A stretch of 64,000 nucleotides of DNA from Streptomyces sp. NBC_01439. Its GTDB lineage: Bacteria; Actinomycetota; Actinomycetes; Streptomycetales; Streptomycetaceae. This document shows, in pieces, positions 15,823-24,690 of this stretch. The stretch lies in assembly GCF_036227605.1 (NCBI RefSeq), contig NZ_CP109487.1, positions 9,039,001 to 9,103,000 of the forward strand. Reading direction: 5' to 3'. The position numbers and the translations under genes are program-made. Position 1 is the stretch's first letter, and the number at the start of each line of letters is the position of its first letter. The notes under the pieces were generated by a model. The model searched no databases. It worked only from the letters and a program-made list of their open reading frames with translations, and was not told the origin of the DNA.

Positions 15823-17220
15823 TCAGACCCCCGCCAGCGCGTCCCGCAACCTCCGGGCCTGTCTGAGCAGTTGGGACGAACCCGGTCGCTGCGCGAGCGC
15901 CGTCACCTCGGGCAGCTCGCCGCGCGCGCCCGACAGCAGTGCGGAGTCCGCCGCGACGGCCAGCAGCACCCCGTGCGCCTGGGGCCGGGTGCGGGCCAGT
16001 AGTCCGGGCAGGGAGGCGGCCAGGACCGCCCAGACCGCCCCGGCGCCCTCCGGTACGGCGACGGCCGCCCGCAGTGACTCGGTCAGCAGGGGCATCCTCA
16101 GCGTTCCCAGCCCGACGAGCTCGGTCAGCTCCCGGCCCAGCAACTCGCCGTCCAGCTGGCCCCGCGAAGCCAGCAGCACCAGCGCCCGCCCGGCGGCCTG
16201 CCGCTCGGGCTCGGGTACGGCGGCGAGCCCGTAGGCCACGGCCAGGTGGACGGCGGGGCCGGCAGGGCCGTCGGTCCCGGCCAGTGCCTCCAGGAAGGCG
16301 GGGGAGCCACGGCCGTCCTGGTCGGCCGCCGACGCGACACCCGTCAGTAGCCGGGCCGCGGCTATCTCCGGGTGCCAGGGCAGGGTCGCGACGGTGTGCG
16401 CGTCCCGGTAGTCCGGCAGGGACCAGTGCGGACAGGAGATGGCCGGCTCGAAGACGCGGAACAGCGACCAGAACTGCCGCGGGAACGCGCCGCGGCCCTC
16501 GATGGCCTCGTGCCCCACCAGGATCCGACGGCCGATGCGTGCTCCCCGGCGCCTGCTGGGACGCTCGGCCTCACCCGCTTCGCGCTCCCGCCACCACGTC
16601 GGCCGGGGCAGACCGCCCTGTCGCAGCCAGGCGGCCACCCGGGTCCCCTCCGCCAGCCCCAACCCCTCCGCGGCACGCACCGCTTCGGGGTCCACCCGGC
16701 CGCCGCAGCGCAGCAGTGCCTGCCCCAGGTCCGCCGGTCCGGGCCGGACACCGAGGCGTTCGTACTCGGCGAGGCGCTCGACCAGCTCGTACGGCTCCAC
16801 CGCGCCCGTCGGCCGGCTCGGTACGGAGAGCAGGAAGGGCACGGAGTCCCCGGCCCGCAACCGGGCGGCGATCTCGGCGGCGCGCGCACCCGCTATGTAG
16901 TCCAGCGCCACGTGCTGGCACAGTTCGAGCCAGCCCGCCCGGGTGTTCTCCCAGGACTCCTCCGCCCGTACCGGACCGACCGCAGCGCCGACGACGCCCG
17001 CTATGCACCGCACCTGTGCGTGCGGTTTCACCTTGAACTCGCGCGGGACGGAGCCCAGCGCGGCGGCCAGCGCCTCCCGGTCCCGGAAGTCGTGGCTCAC
17101 CACGGCATTGAGCACCCGTTCGAACGGCACCACGCCGGGGTCGTGGCGACCCGCCAGCACGGCCACGACCTCGTCGGCGAGCGCATCCAGTGACGGTACG
17201 GCGAATTCCCCCTTGATCAT
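15823..17220 (-). CDS. DUF6493-like protein (C-terminal-type half)
   Basis: This 465-aa helical, Leu/Ala-rich protein resembles the C-terminal half of the DUF6493 family (DUF7824/DUF7825 regions): VPFLLSVPSRPTGAVEPYEL, ELVERLAEYERLGVRPGPAD, RVAAWLRQGGLPRPTWW and a tail repeat-like region LARTRPQAHGVLLAVAADSA. DUF6493 proteins, as I recall them, are about 800-900 aa and sit beside SWIM-domain and MoxR/VWA genes; neither is seen here. So this is a stand-alone or shortened member. The ATG at 17220 lacks a clear ribosome site; one at 17250 is an alternative. Confidence 0.6.
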   Translation of the reverse strand: MIKGEFAVPSLDALADEVVAVLAGRHDPGVVPFERVLNAVVSHDFRDREALAAALGSVPREFKVKPHAQVRCIAGVVGAAVGPVRAEESWENTRAGWLELCQHVALDYIAGARAAEIAARLRAGDSVPFLLSVPSRPTGAVEPYELVERLAEYERLGVRPGPADLGQALLRCGGRVDPEAVRAAEGLGLAEGTRVAAWLRQGGLPRPTWWREREAGEAERPSRRRGARIGRRILVGHEAIEGRGAFPRQFWSLFRVFEPAISCPHWSLPDYRDAHTVATLPWHPEIAAARLLTGVASAADQDGRGSPAFLEALAGTDGPAGPAVHLAVAYGLAAVPEPERQAAGRALVLLASRGQLDGELLGRELTELVGLGTLRMPLLTESLRAAVAVPEGAGAVWAVLAASLPGLLARTRPQAHGVLLAVAADSALLSGARGELPEVTALAQRPGSSQLLRQARRLRDALAGV

Positions 17221-17321
17221 GTGATGAAGGCTAGACCCTGCCACTGACATTGATACTCGTAGCGGGTTCCGGTGGTCGTGGCTCTGCCACTGACTGACAG
17301 CGCCCTGTCGGCGTGGTGGGA

Positions 17322-18233
17322 TCAGAGCGGGTCGCCGAGGGGACCGTACTGCGCCTCCAAGTTCCTGGCCCAGTGCGCGGCGAAGTCGGGCTGGGTGCCG
17401 TCGGCATCCGTGAACCCGTACTCCTTGTAGAGGTCCCAGGTGGCCAGCGCCCGGCCGCTCCTGGCGATGACGTCCGGGTCGGCCGCCAGGGCCACGACGG
17501 CCCGTCCCAGATAGGCGGGAGTCTCGGAGTGGGCGAAGTTCGGGTCCTCGGCGGCGCCGTCGCGCCAGTTGGCCTCGGTGACGCCGAAATGGTCCAGCAG
17601 CGCCTCCGAGCGCAGGAAGCCCGGTGTCAGGGAGACGGCCGCGACGCCGTGCGGCCGCAGCTCGGCGGCCTGCGCGACGGCCAGCCGGATCACCGCCGAC
17701 TTCGCCATGTCGTAGAAGAAGGAGCCGCGGTAGCGGGCGGTGTTGCCGTCGGTGACCTCCACGACCAGGCCGCTCCCGCGGGCGACCATGAGGGGCAGTG
17801 CGTACCGGCTGGTGATCACGTGGGTCTCCACCGCCCGTCGCAGGAGGCGCAGACCCTGGTCCAGGTCCTGTTCCCACAGGGGGTGTTCCCAGTCGGTGAG
17901 CGGGTCGCCGCCCCAGACGGAGTTGACCAGGACGTCGAGCCGGCCGTCCTGCTCCGCCGCGATCCGCGCCACGAGGGCCCGGACCTGTTCCGGGTCGCTG
18001 TGGTCGGTGCGGACCGGGATGCCCGCACCTCCGGCGGCGGTGATCCTTTCGGCCGTCTCCTCGATGGTCTCGGGGCGGTCGAGGTCGGAGCGCGCCGTTC
18101 CACTGCTGCGGCCGGTCACGTAGACGGTCGCCCCGGCGGCTCCGAGCTCGATGGCGATTCCCCGCCCGCCACCCCGGGTGCCACCTGCGACCAGCGCGAC
18201 CCTCCCGGCGAGCCGTGGTGTCTTCGTCGTCAT
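17322..18233 (-). CDS. short-chain dehydrogenase/reductase (SDR)
   Basis: This 303-aa NAD(P)-dependent oxidoreductase has the Rossmann motif VALVAGGTRGGGRGIAIEL (residues 12-30), the VLVNSVWGG segment, and the catalytic Tyr174/Lys178 in SFFYDMAKSA. The usual catalytic Ser region reads VVEVTDGN. The long spacing and the YDMAK/PGFLRSEALL sequences resemble the DHRS1-like SDR group. GGAGGAAG precedes the ATG. It lies 26 bp downstream of a TetR gene on the same strand, so the pair is almost certainly one operon under the palindrome at 18898. Confidence 0.9.
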   Translation of the reverse strand: MTTKTPRLAGRVALVAGGTRGGGRGIAIELGAAGATVYVTGRSSGTARSDLDRPETIEETAERITAAGGAGIPVRTDHSDPEQVRALVARIAAEQDGRLDVLVNSVWGGDPLTDWEHPLWEQDLDQGLRLLRRAVETHVITSRYALPLMVARGSGLVVEVTDGNTARYRGSFFYDMAKSAVIRLAVAQAAELRPHGVAAVSLTPGFLRSEALLDHFGVTEANWRDGAAEDPNFAHSETPAYLGRAVVALAADPDVIARSGRALATWDLYKEYGFTDADGTQPDFAAHWARNLEAQYGPLGDPL

Positions 18234-18259
18234 CTCTTCCTCCAGGTCTTCCAGCGGAT

Positions 18260-18886
18260 TCACTCGGTGCAGGAGCCGGCGTCGGTGGCGTCGGTGGCGG
18301 CGGAGACATGGGGGGCCAGCACGGCGTCCAGCCCGTGCCGGACGCGCTGCACGAGGGTGCCCTCGCGGTCGAGCGCCCAGATGAGACCCGCCCCGGAGGT
18401 GACGGCCTGCACGGTGGCGGTCAGCGCCCCGACGTCCGTCGCGGCACGGAGCTCGCCCGTGGAAACGGCCTCCGCCAGGAGCGCCCCGACCGCCCGACGC
18501 TGGGCCTCGTGCACGGCGCGGGCCCGCTCGTGCAGTTCGGGGTCCGTGAGGTCCATGCACAGGAACGCCAGGTGGTTGGCGAAGGTCTCCGGCGAGACCA
18601 TCGGTGCCATCCACTGCGCGAACAGGGCGGCCAGGGCCCCGAGCGCCGAGCCCTGCTCCCCGCGGATCCGGTCGGGCAGCGCGTCCGTGTCCCGTACGGA
18701 CTGATCGGCCAGTGCCAGGACCAGGCCGCGCTTGGAGCCGAACCGCTGCACGAGCGTGCCGGGGACCAGGCCGACCTCGCGGGCCACCGCCGCCAGGGTC
18801 AGGCCGGACGGCCCCACCCGTCCCATCACCTCGGCCGCCGCACGCAGGATCACCTCGTCTTCCACCCCGCGGGGACGTCCGGCCAC
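18260..18886 (-). CDS. TetR family regulator
   Basis: This 208-aa protein has the TetR DNA-binding domain at residues 5-55 (EDEVILRAAAEVMGRVGPSG, LAAVAREVGLVPGTLVQRFG SKRGLVLAL). The rest is the usual helical ligand and dimer domain. The GTG at 18886 follows AGGAGAG. Immediately upstream is a 26-bp near-palindrome rich in A/T, the obvious operator. It is the first gene of an operon with an SDR, which it probably represses along with itself. Confidence 0.88.
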   Translation of the reverse strand: MAGRPRGVEDEVILRAAAEVMGRVGPSGLTLAAVAREVGLVPGTLVQRFGSKRGLVLALADQSVRDTDALPDRIRGEQGSALGALAALFAQWMAPMVSPETFANHLAFLCMDLTDPELHERARAVHEAQRRAVGALLAEAVSTGELRAATDVGALTATVQAVTSGAGLIWALDREGTLVQRVRHGLDAVLAPHVSAATDATDAGSCTE

Positions 18887-18897
18887 AGTCGCTCTCC

Positions 18898-18923
18898 TTA
18901 ATAAATGCACGTACATTTATTAA
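18898..18923. promoter_or_regulatory. 26-bp AT-rich palindromic operator of the TetR/SDR operon
   Basis: TTAATAAATG and CATTTATTAA are perfect 10-bp inverted arms around CACGTA. The site ends just before the Shine-Dalgarno of the TetR gene. Such an AT-rich block stands out sharply from its GC-rich surroundings. Confidence 0.8.
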
Positions 18924-19073
18924 ACCATCCGCGCGGGCGGCCCGGGACGATCCGGAGTACCCGGCGGGGCGACGGGCCGGCGGAGGGCTCTTTGCCCACC
19001 CGCGCCGCGCCTCCCGCATGCGATGATCCCCTCGACGGGCGGGAGCCCGCCGATGTCTGGCCGGGGGGCTCGA

Positions 19074-19715
19074 ATGAACACGTGGCGGGAACTCATAGCG
19101 CTGGTGGATGCGCGGGTGGAGGCCGCGTCGCCCAGCGAGCGCGGCGTTTTCGCCGCAGGTGTCGCCGAGCGCCTGATGAGCTGGCACGAGGCCCTGCCCG
19201 AGGACGAACGGGCGGACTTCACCCTGGGTCTGCGACCGCTCCTGAACTCGGTGTGGGAGGGCGTCCTCGGCGATTCGACGGTGTACACCGCCGTCAACCG
19301 GGGCCTAGCGGAGTACATGCTCAGCGACTACTGCCACAACGACCGCCTGGTGGGACCCGAGGACGCGTACGAGCCCGCCGCCGCAGCGACCCTCCATGCC
19401 GCGCGCGCGTATCTCTTCGGGTGCACCGACTTCGCGGTCTGGGCCAGTCGCCGGGCCATCGACGATCTGCACCTGGAGCATCTCGCCGGCGCCGTGGTCG
19501 ACTGGGGAGACCCCCTCGACACCGACAAGGCGCTGATCGACGAGCTCGAACGCCAGCTGCGGGACCTCGACCGCATCACCGCGCGCTCGAAAGAACTGCG
19601 TCACGCCCGCTTCGGACTGCCCGTCCCCGCGTCCGACCGGCTCCAGGCGGAACTCCGCACGCCCCTTTCCGCCAGGGACCGACCGGGTGATCCGCCCTGC
19701 CAGTCGCCCCGCTGA
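19074..19715 (+). CDS. hypothetical protein, weakly DUF416-like
   Basis: This 213-aa, all-helical acidic protein has no signal peptide. The segments ERGVFAAGVAERLMSWHEAL, LRPLLNSVWEGVL and AAATLHAARAYLFGCTDFAV recall the helical DUF416 family (E. coli YjaG), but the match is weak. In-frame starts exist at 19023, 19053 and 19074; I prefer the last because it follows GGGGGG at a normal distance and the upstream part is low complexity. It is divergent from the TetR gene. Confidence 0.55.
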   Translation: MNTWRELIALVDARVEAASPSERGVFAAGVAERLMSWHEALPEDERADFTLGLRPLLNSVWEGVLGDSTVYTAVNRGLAEYMLSDYCHNDRLVGPEDAYEPAAAATLHAARAYLFGCTDFAVWASRRAIDDLHLEHLAGAVVDWGDPLDTDKALIDELERQLRDLDRITARSKELRHARFGLPVPASDRLQAELRTPLSARDRPGDPPCQSPR

Positions 19716-19782
19716 CGGCAGGACGCTCCGGCGTACCCGGCCGATGAGGTCCGGGCGGCCCCCGCGCGACCCGCCCTGGCCC

Positions 19783-19788
19783 TAACGT
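19783..19788 (+). promoter_or_regulatory. -10 hexamer of a leaderless promoter
   Basis: TAACGT ends 6 nt before the GTG at 19795. Confidence 0.45.
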
Positions 19789-19794
19789 TGACCC

Positions 19795-20343
19795 GTGATC
19801 AATATGCCGTCACGGGTCGAACTGCGCCCGCTCACCGCCTCCGACCAGGACGAGTTCTGCACGCTCGTGCGGGCCAGCTCCGAACTGCACCGGCCGTGGA
19901 TGCAGCTACCGTCGACCGCGCAGGAGTTCCAGGTCTGGACGCGCCGCTTCGACGACGGCACCAACCTGGGCTTCCTGGTGCGTCTCCGGGAGACCGGCGC
20001 AGCCGTCGGCATGGTGAACATCAACTCGATCATCCGGGGCCGATACCAGGGCGCGTCCCTCGGCTACGCGGCCTTCGCCCCGTCAGCAGGGCGCGGGTAC
20101 CTGACCGAAGGGGTCGCCGCCACCCTGCGGTACGCCTTCACTGACCTGCGGCTCCACCGGCTGGAAGCCAACGTCCAGCCGGCGAACGCGGCATCCCTGG
20201 CCCTGGTCAAGCGGCTGGGCTTCCGCTACGAGGGGCTCTCGCCCGCCTACCTCTACATCGACGGGGACTGGCGGGACCACGAACGCTGGGCCATCACCGC
20301 ACCGAGCCCCTGGACACCCGATCCGTCCCTTCCCGAGGTCTGA
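19795..20343 (+). CDS. GNAT acetyltransferase, RimJ/RimL-like
   Basis: This 182-aa protein has the RimJ/RimL acetyltransferase layout: RVELRPLTASDQDEFCTLVR, a strand pair ending SLGYAAFAPSAGRGYLTEGV (acetyl-CoA loop), LRLHRLEANVQPANAASLAL and VKRLGFRYEGLSPAYLYIDG. Family members acetylate N-terminal amines of ribosomal proteins or small molecules; the target here is unknown. The leaderless GTG at 19795 is supported by TAACGT 6 nt upstream; an ATG three codons later is possible. Confidence 0.88.
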   Translation: MINMPSRVELRPLTASDQDEFCTLVRASSELHRPWMQLPSTAQEFQVWTRRFDDGTNLGFLVRLRETGAAVGMVNINSIIRGRYQGASLGYAAFAPSAGRGYLTEGVAATLRYAFTDLRLHRLEANVQPANAASLALVKRLGFRYEGLSPAYLYIDGDWRDHERWAITAPSPWTPDPSLPEV

Positions 20344-20441
20344 GTCGTACGGCGCCGCCCGTACAGCACGTCCTACGACGACCCCGAAGCGGAGGACGAC
20401 GTCCATGGGGACCAGATCGTGGTCGAACCCCAGGGCCGGCT

Positions 20442-20666
20442 TCATCGCCCGGCGGCCGCCGCGAGGGCGACCACCAGGGCGGCCGCGGCGAGTGCCGCCG
20501 CGGCGAGGCGCGTGGGGCGCCGCGGCTTGCGGGCCAGCCGCTCCGTCAGGGCGATCCAGGCGGCGACGGCCACCAGCTCGTAGGCGAGCGAGACGCGCGG
20601 CCGCAACAACCGCCGCACGGGCGCCGTCCGTGGGGACCGCACCCGCGCCGCACCCCGAACCGTCAT
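20442..20666 (-). CDS. small membrane protein coupled to the tyrosinase gene
   Basis: This 74-aa basic protein has one hydrophobic stretch near residues 27-42 (SLAYELVAVAAWIALTERLA) and a second Ala-rich one at the C-terminus (AAAALAAAALVVALAAAAGR). Its ATG shares one base with the tyrosinase stop (TGATG), so it is translated by termination-reinitiation. I do not recognise it. It is not a MelC1-type copper chaperone: there is no secretion signal with a His-rich tail. Confidence 0.6.
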   Translation of the reverse strand: MTVRGAARVRSPRTAPVRRLLRPRVSLAYELVAVAAWIALTERLARKPRRPTRLAAAALAAAALVVALAAAAGR

Positions 20667-22111
20667 CAGGTGTAGCCGAGGCTGACCCGCCCGATCTCGA
20701 CCGGTGGGTCCTCGGTCTCCGCGTCGACCGCGTCCACCGGGCCGAGCGCGCCGAGCGGAAGGAACGTCACGCGCAGCGCACGGTCGTCCCAGGCGTTCTC
20801 CGCCACCAGCCTGCGTACGAGCGGGGTGATCTCGACGGTCACCCGCAGACCGTGCGGGTGCTCGTCGCCGCGGGGATCCTGGGCCCTCTCGATACCGAAG
20901 AAGGACAGGTTGCCCACGCGGTGGCCCTCCGCCCGTTCGCGGGAGGCTCCGTCGGGCAGGTTGACGTAGATGCCGTAGACCGTGTCCGGGTTCTGCTCGC
21001 CCTCGATGTCCTCGACGTTGAGGTACACGCGGCGGTCGGCCTCGGGGACGGGGACGCCCAGCGCCGTGCCCAGCGACCGCGTGGTCCGTTGGTCGATCGG
21101 TACGGTGACGCTCGCCGCGCGACCGACGAGCTGCACGGTCTGCTGTGATGCGCCGGCCATCTCGCGCCGCTTGGGCGGCACCGGCCCGGACTCGTTCGGA
21201 CCGCTCATCGACGCCTCGGGTACGGGGGACGGTAGTGGGGACGGGGACGGGGGAGGAGCCGGAGGCGGCGCGGGAACCGGTACGGGCGACTCGTACGTGT
21301 ACCCCAGCTGACCGGCGATGTCGACGATGGCGGACGCCGCCAGATTCCGTTCGCTCCCGTCGGCGTCGAAGAACCGGTACTCCTGGGTGATCCAGCGCGG
21401 GTCCGTCGGGTTGCCGTGTCCCGGGCGGCTCGCCCATGCGAACCACAGGCGGTCGATGTTGGCGTGGTGGAGCCAGAAGATCGGGTCCAGCGCCGCGGTG
21501 TCGGTCCTTCCCATCCAGTGGCCGATGTGGCTGTGCACGGCGTTGTGCGGCGTGCTCTCGACCGCTCCGTCCCGGTTCCAGAAGGCATCGCCGTCCGGTG
21601 TGATGCCACCGCCGAACTCGGCTTCGCCGACGAACTGGGTGCGCCCCATCGCGTAGGCCGGGGAGGTGATCTCGAAGGGCAGGGGTGCACCCAGGTTGAG
21701 GCCGTGCGCCCGCTCGGCGAACAGCGGGTTGGCGCCGTCCTCCTGCTCGCGGAAGGCCGGCGGGATCCGGGCCTGCGAGGGGTCGGCGTCGTAGTCCCAG
21801 AACGGCAGCGCCCAGTCGGCCGGACCACCCAGGTCCACGACCGCGGCGCGGACGATCCGTTCGAAGTACCAGAGGTACATGCGGTGCCAGGAGAGGAAGT
21901 ACCACGAGCCGTGCTTGCAGCTGTTCCACAGGGGCTTCGGCGGTGTCTCGGCCGTCCCGTGGATGGCCGCCTGGTAGGCCCAGCTCGTGGGGTCGTCCGC
22001 GTCCCGTCCCTTCATCTCGGCGACGGCTGCCGCGTAGTGCGCGAGCGTCAGGTCGTCTTCCGGCAGGGTCCACACGTTCCTGCGCACGTGCACGACCGGC
22101 TGAGGGCTCAC
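20666..22111 (-). CDS. tyrosinase-family type 3 copper protein with PPO-like C-terminal domain
   Basis: This 481-aa protein has the two copper sites of polyphenol oxidases. CuA uses His51, His67 and His76 (AIHGT, SCKHGSWYFLSWHRMYLWYF). CuB uses His189, His193 and His216 (TPHNAVHSHIGHW, DPIFWLHHANIDRLW). Cys65-Lys-His67 matches the Cys-His thioether arrangement of fungal and plant enzymes. After a Pro-rich linker (about 275-310) comes a beta-rich domain (TVYGIYVNLPDGASRE, VGNLSFFGIERA) resembling the plant PPO1_KFDV domain, which shields the active site. It has no signal peptide. The start is a GTG at 22111. It is coupled to a small membrane protein. Confidence 0.85.
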   Translation of the reverse strand: MSPQPVVHVRRNVWTLPEDDLTLAHYAAAVAEMKGRDADDPTSWAYQAAIHGTAETPPKPLWNSCKHGSWYFLSWHRMYLWYFERIVRAAVVDLGGPADWALPFWDYDADPSQARIPPAFREQEDGANPLFAERAHGLNLGAPLPFEITSPAYAMGRTQFVGEAEFGGGITPDGDAFWNRDGAVESTPHNAVHSHIGHWMGRTDTAALDPIFWLHHANIDRLWFAWASRPGHGNPTDPRWITQEYRFFDADGSERNLAASAIVDIAGQLGYTYESPVPVPAPPPAPPPSPSPLPSPVPEASMSGPNESGPVPPKRREMAGASQQTVQLVGRAASVTVPIDQRTTRSLGTALGVPVPEADRRVYLNVEDIEGEQNPDTVYGIYVNLPDGASRERAEGHRVGNLSFFGIERAQDPRGDEHPHGLRVTVEITPLVRRLVAENAWDDRALRVTFLPLGALGPVDAVDAETEDPPVEIGRVSLGYT

Positions 22112-22362
22112 CGCGTCCGCCTTCCGTCACGCCGGCCGTGATGCGGTTCCTGCGGTCCCGTTCCCCGCGGCCCCGTTCCCCACATCGCCGTGCCGCCAGT
22201 TCTCCATCGAGTCAGGTCGGGAAGAAATTCGGGATGAACCCTACCCAAACGTCTTCGCGTGATCGTCCAGGCGCGCGGGCCGCGGGCCGCGCGCCCGGTC
22301 GGGATTCGCCCGCCGCGACGGGGATGGGGCAAGATCCAAAAGAAACGACCTGAGGTGTGCCG

Positions 22363-22680
22363 ATGAACCCGCAGTCCCTGTACTTCCATCCCGACTACCT
22401 CGACGCCGTGCGGGCCGGCCGGAAGACGACCACCGTCCGTTTCCGTGACCCGGTGGAGGTGGGCCCCGTCAGCCTGGTGTTCGAGCTGGACGAGGAGGTG
22501 GCCCTGCCGGGTGTCGTCACGCAGGTCACCGAGACGACGGTCGCCCGGCTCAGCGAGGCGGACGCCAGGGCGGACGGCTTCCGTGACCTGGCCGAGCTCC
22601 ACGACAGGCTCCGGTACCACTACCCCGGCATCGGGCCGGCCGACGCCATCGCGGTCGTGCACTTCCGGCCGGTGCGATGA
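22363..22680 (+). CDS. ASCH domain protein
   Basis: This 105-aa protein fits the ASCH beta-barrel: FHPDYLDAVRAGRKTTTVRF with the conserved GRKT/TxR positions, VSLVFELDEEVALPGVVTQV and AIAVVHFRPV as the closing strand. ASCH domains bind RNA or nucleosides, and one E. coli member (YqfB) hydrolyses N4-acetylcytidine. The ATG at 22363 follows a GAGG; a GTG two codons upstream is possible. It stands alone, convergent with an ABC transporter gene. Confidence 0.8.
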   Translation: MNPQSLYFHPDYLDAVRAGRKTTTVRFRDPVEVGPVSLVFELDEEVALPGVVTQVTETTVARLSEADARADGFRDLAELHDRLRYHYPGIGPADAIAVVHFRPVR

Positions 22681-22762
22681 GCCCCGTTGCAAAGGGTCCT
22701 ACTCCAACGAGCCGGTGGCCCCGGGCGAGCACGCCGGGAGGCGCCCTCGTCCGGGCCGGGGA

Positions 22763-22796
22763 TCCGGGGGACGCGCGGCGCGACGCGCCCCCCGGA
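22763..22796. terminator. GC hairpin between convergent ASCH and ABC genes
   Basis: 13-bp stem with one A-C mismatch (TCCGGGGGACGCG / CGCGCCCCCCGGA) and an 8-nt loop, between the stop codons at 22680 and 22807. There is no T tract. A bidirectional terminator is likely. Confidence 0.5.
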
Positions 22797-22806
22797 CGTC
22801 ACCGGG

Positions 22807-24690
22807 CTACCGGTCCTGGGAGAGCCGGACCAGCTCGGCGAAGGAGCCGTCCAGTCGCACCAGCTCCTCGTAACCGCCCTGCTCGGTGATCCGTCCCGCA
22901 TCGAGGACGATGATCCGGTCGGCGAGGCGGCAGTTCTCCATCCGGTGGGTGACGATCACCGTGATCCGGTCGTCCTTCATGTCCCGCAGCCCGGAGAACA
23001 CCATGTGCTCACCGCGCGGGTCCATGGCCGACGTCGGCTCGTCCATGACCAGCAGCCCGGGCTTGCGGTGGAACGCCCGCCCGCACGCCAGCCGCTGCCA
23101 CTGGCCGCCGGAAGGCTCGTGCCCGCCCCAGATCGAGCGGGCCAGCAGGGTGTCCAGGCCGTCCGGGAACTCCTGGACGGTCGCCCGCATGCCGACCGCG
23201 TCCAGGGCGTCCCACACGGCTTCCTCACCGCGCGGGTCGGGCTGGCCGAGCGTGATGTTCTCCCTGGCGGAGAAGGGCCAGTACCCGTACGACTGGGTGA
23301 CGAGGCCGACGTGCTGCCAGGCGGTGCGCTGGTCGGCGTCGGACGTCGGGATCCCGTCCCAGGAGACGACGCCGGACGTCGGGGCGGTCAGTGAGGTCAG
23401 CAGCCGGATCAGGGTGGACTTGCCCGCGCCGTTCTCCCCCACGACGGCGATCACCTCGCCCCGGGACAGGGTCAGGGAGACCGGTCCGAGCGAGGGGGTG
23501 TCCTTGCCTGGGTAGGTGTAGGTGGCTTCCTCCAGGCGGATCTTCTCCGGCGCGGCCTCCATGACCTGCGGGCCGCGCGGACCGGACTTTTCGGCGGCCT
23601 CAGCGACGAAGGCGGTGTAGTCGCCGAGGTAGAGGGCGTGCTGGAACATGGCGGCCCCGTACACGACGAGCTGCGAGAGGGCGGCGGTGGAGGTCCGCAT
23701 GGCGACGATCGCCGTACCGGCGGCGGCGATCGCCATGTACCCGCCGATGACCAGCCCGGCGAGGGCCCCGTAGGTCGCCACGACGAAGACTCCCGAGGCG
23801 GTGGCCGCGATCAGGTAGACGGTGAGGTAGCGGGGCGCGGAGCTGACCATCCTGGAGTCGATGCGCTCGCAGACCGCCGCGTACCAGTGGTGGGCGTAGG
23901 GACGCATGCTGTTGCCGCGCAGCTCGTCGGCGAGCTTCGGGGTGGTCAGGTGCCAGCGCATCATGTGCTTGATGTTGCGGGAGGCGATCGTCTGGTTGTG
24001 GAGGCGGTAGTCGAGGCGGGCGGCATAGACCGAGCCGAGGCCGCGCGGGACCACCGACAGCAGGAGCAGCGGCAGCAGCACGGGGTGGACCACGGCGAGG
24101 ACGGACGCCACGGCGACCATGTCGATCAGGCCGCCGGTGAAGCCGAGGGCGTCCTGCAGCAGCATGGCGGAGCGGGCGGATCCGGTCTCGGCGGCCTCGG
24201 AGCGTTCGGTGAAGTCGGGAGCGTCGTACGCGGCGAGTTCGACGTCCATGTGGGCGTCGACCATGGCGAGGTCTGCGAGGGTGGCCATGCCGGGATTCAG
24301 GCGGCGGGCCGCGCTGCCCGAGGTGATGGAGGCCAGTGCCCCGAGCGCGGTCATGGCGGCCGCGACGACCAGCGGCCAGGCCGCCGCCGAGATCCGTTCC
24401 TCGATGCCGTCGCCGGTCAGGAGCGGCACCATCGCCCGCGAGATCGCCGCGAGCGCTGCCGCCGTGCAGATCCCGCCGAGGATCTGGGCGCCGACCAGTA
24501 CGTGGAACGCGGTGCGGTTGACGGCGAGCGCGAGCCGCGCGGTCTGCCGGAGGGCGGACGGAACGCGGCGGGCCATCTGCCCGAGCGACAGCGCCTCCAT
24601 GGTCTCGTTGTGCTGGCCCCAGGTGTACTTGAACTCCGGTGGGGCGGGTGGTGCGGCCGTCTTGCGGTGCTCGGTCTGCTGCTCGGACAT
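22807..24690 (-). CDS. ABC exporter, fused permease-ATPase
   Basis: This 627-aa half-transporter has a transmembrane part (about residues 60-365, with segments such as LVGAQILGGICTAAALAAIS, MVAVASVLAVVHPVLLPLLL) and a nucleotide-binding domain. Walker A is GENGAGKST (438-446), the signature is PSGGQWQR (546-553), Walker B is LLVMDEP (566-572) and the switch His is in VTHRME. It probably works as a homodimer in the inner membrane. AAGGAGA precedes the ATG. No partner, precursor peptide or biosynthetic gene is adjacent, so the cargo is unknown. Confidence 0.9.
   Translation of the reverse strand: MSEQQTEHRKTAAPPAPPEFKYTWGQHNETMEALSLGQMARRVPSALRQTARLALAVNRTAFHVLVGAQILGGICTAAALAAISRAMVPLLTGDGIEERISAAAWPLVVAAAMTALGALASITSGSAARRLNPGMATLADLAMVDAHMDVELAAYDAPDFTERSEAAETGSARSAMLLQDALGFTGGLIDMVAVASVLAVVHPVLLPLLLLSVVPRGLGSVYAARLDYRLHNQTIASRNIKHMMRWHLTTPKLADELRGNSMRPYAHHWYAAVCERIDSRMVSSAPRYLTVYLIAATASGVFVVATYGALAGLVIGGYMAIAAAGTAIVAMRTSTAALSQLVVYGAAMFQHALYLGDYTAFVAEAAEKSGPRGPQVMEAAPEKIRLEEATYTYPGKDTPSLGPVSLTLSRGEVIAVVGENGAGKSTLIRLLTSLTAPTSGVVSWDGIPTSDADQRTAWQHVGLVTQSYGYWPFSARENITLGQPDPRGEEAVWDALDAVGMRATVQEFPDGLDTLLARSIWGGHEPSGGQWQRLACGRAFHRKPGLLVMDEPTSAMDPRGEHMVFSGLRDMKDDRITVIVTHRMENCRLADRIIVLDAGRITEQGGYEELVRLDGSFAELVRLSQDR

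Noticed and set aside
20666..22111. Classical Streptomyces melanin locus (melC1-melC2)
   Set aside because: The protein is much longer than MelC2 and lacks an adjacent MelC1 chaperone.
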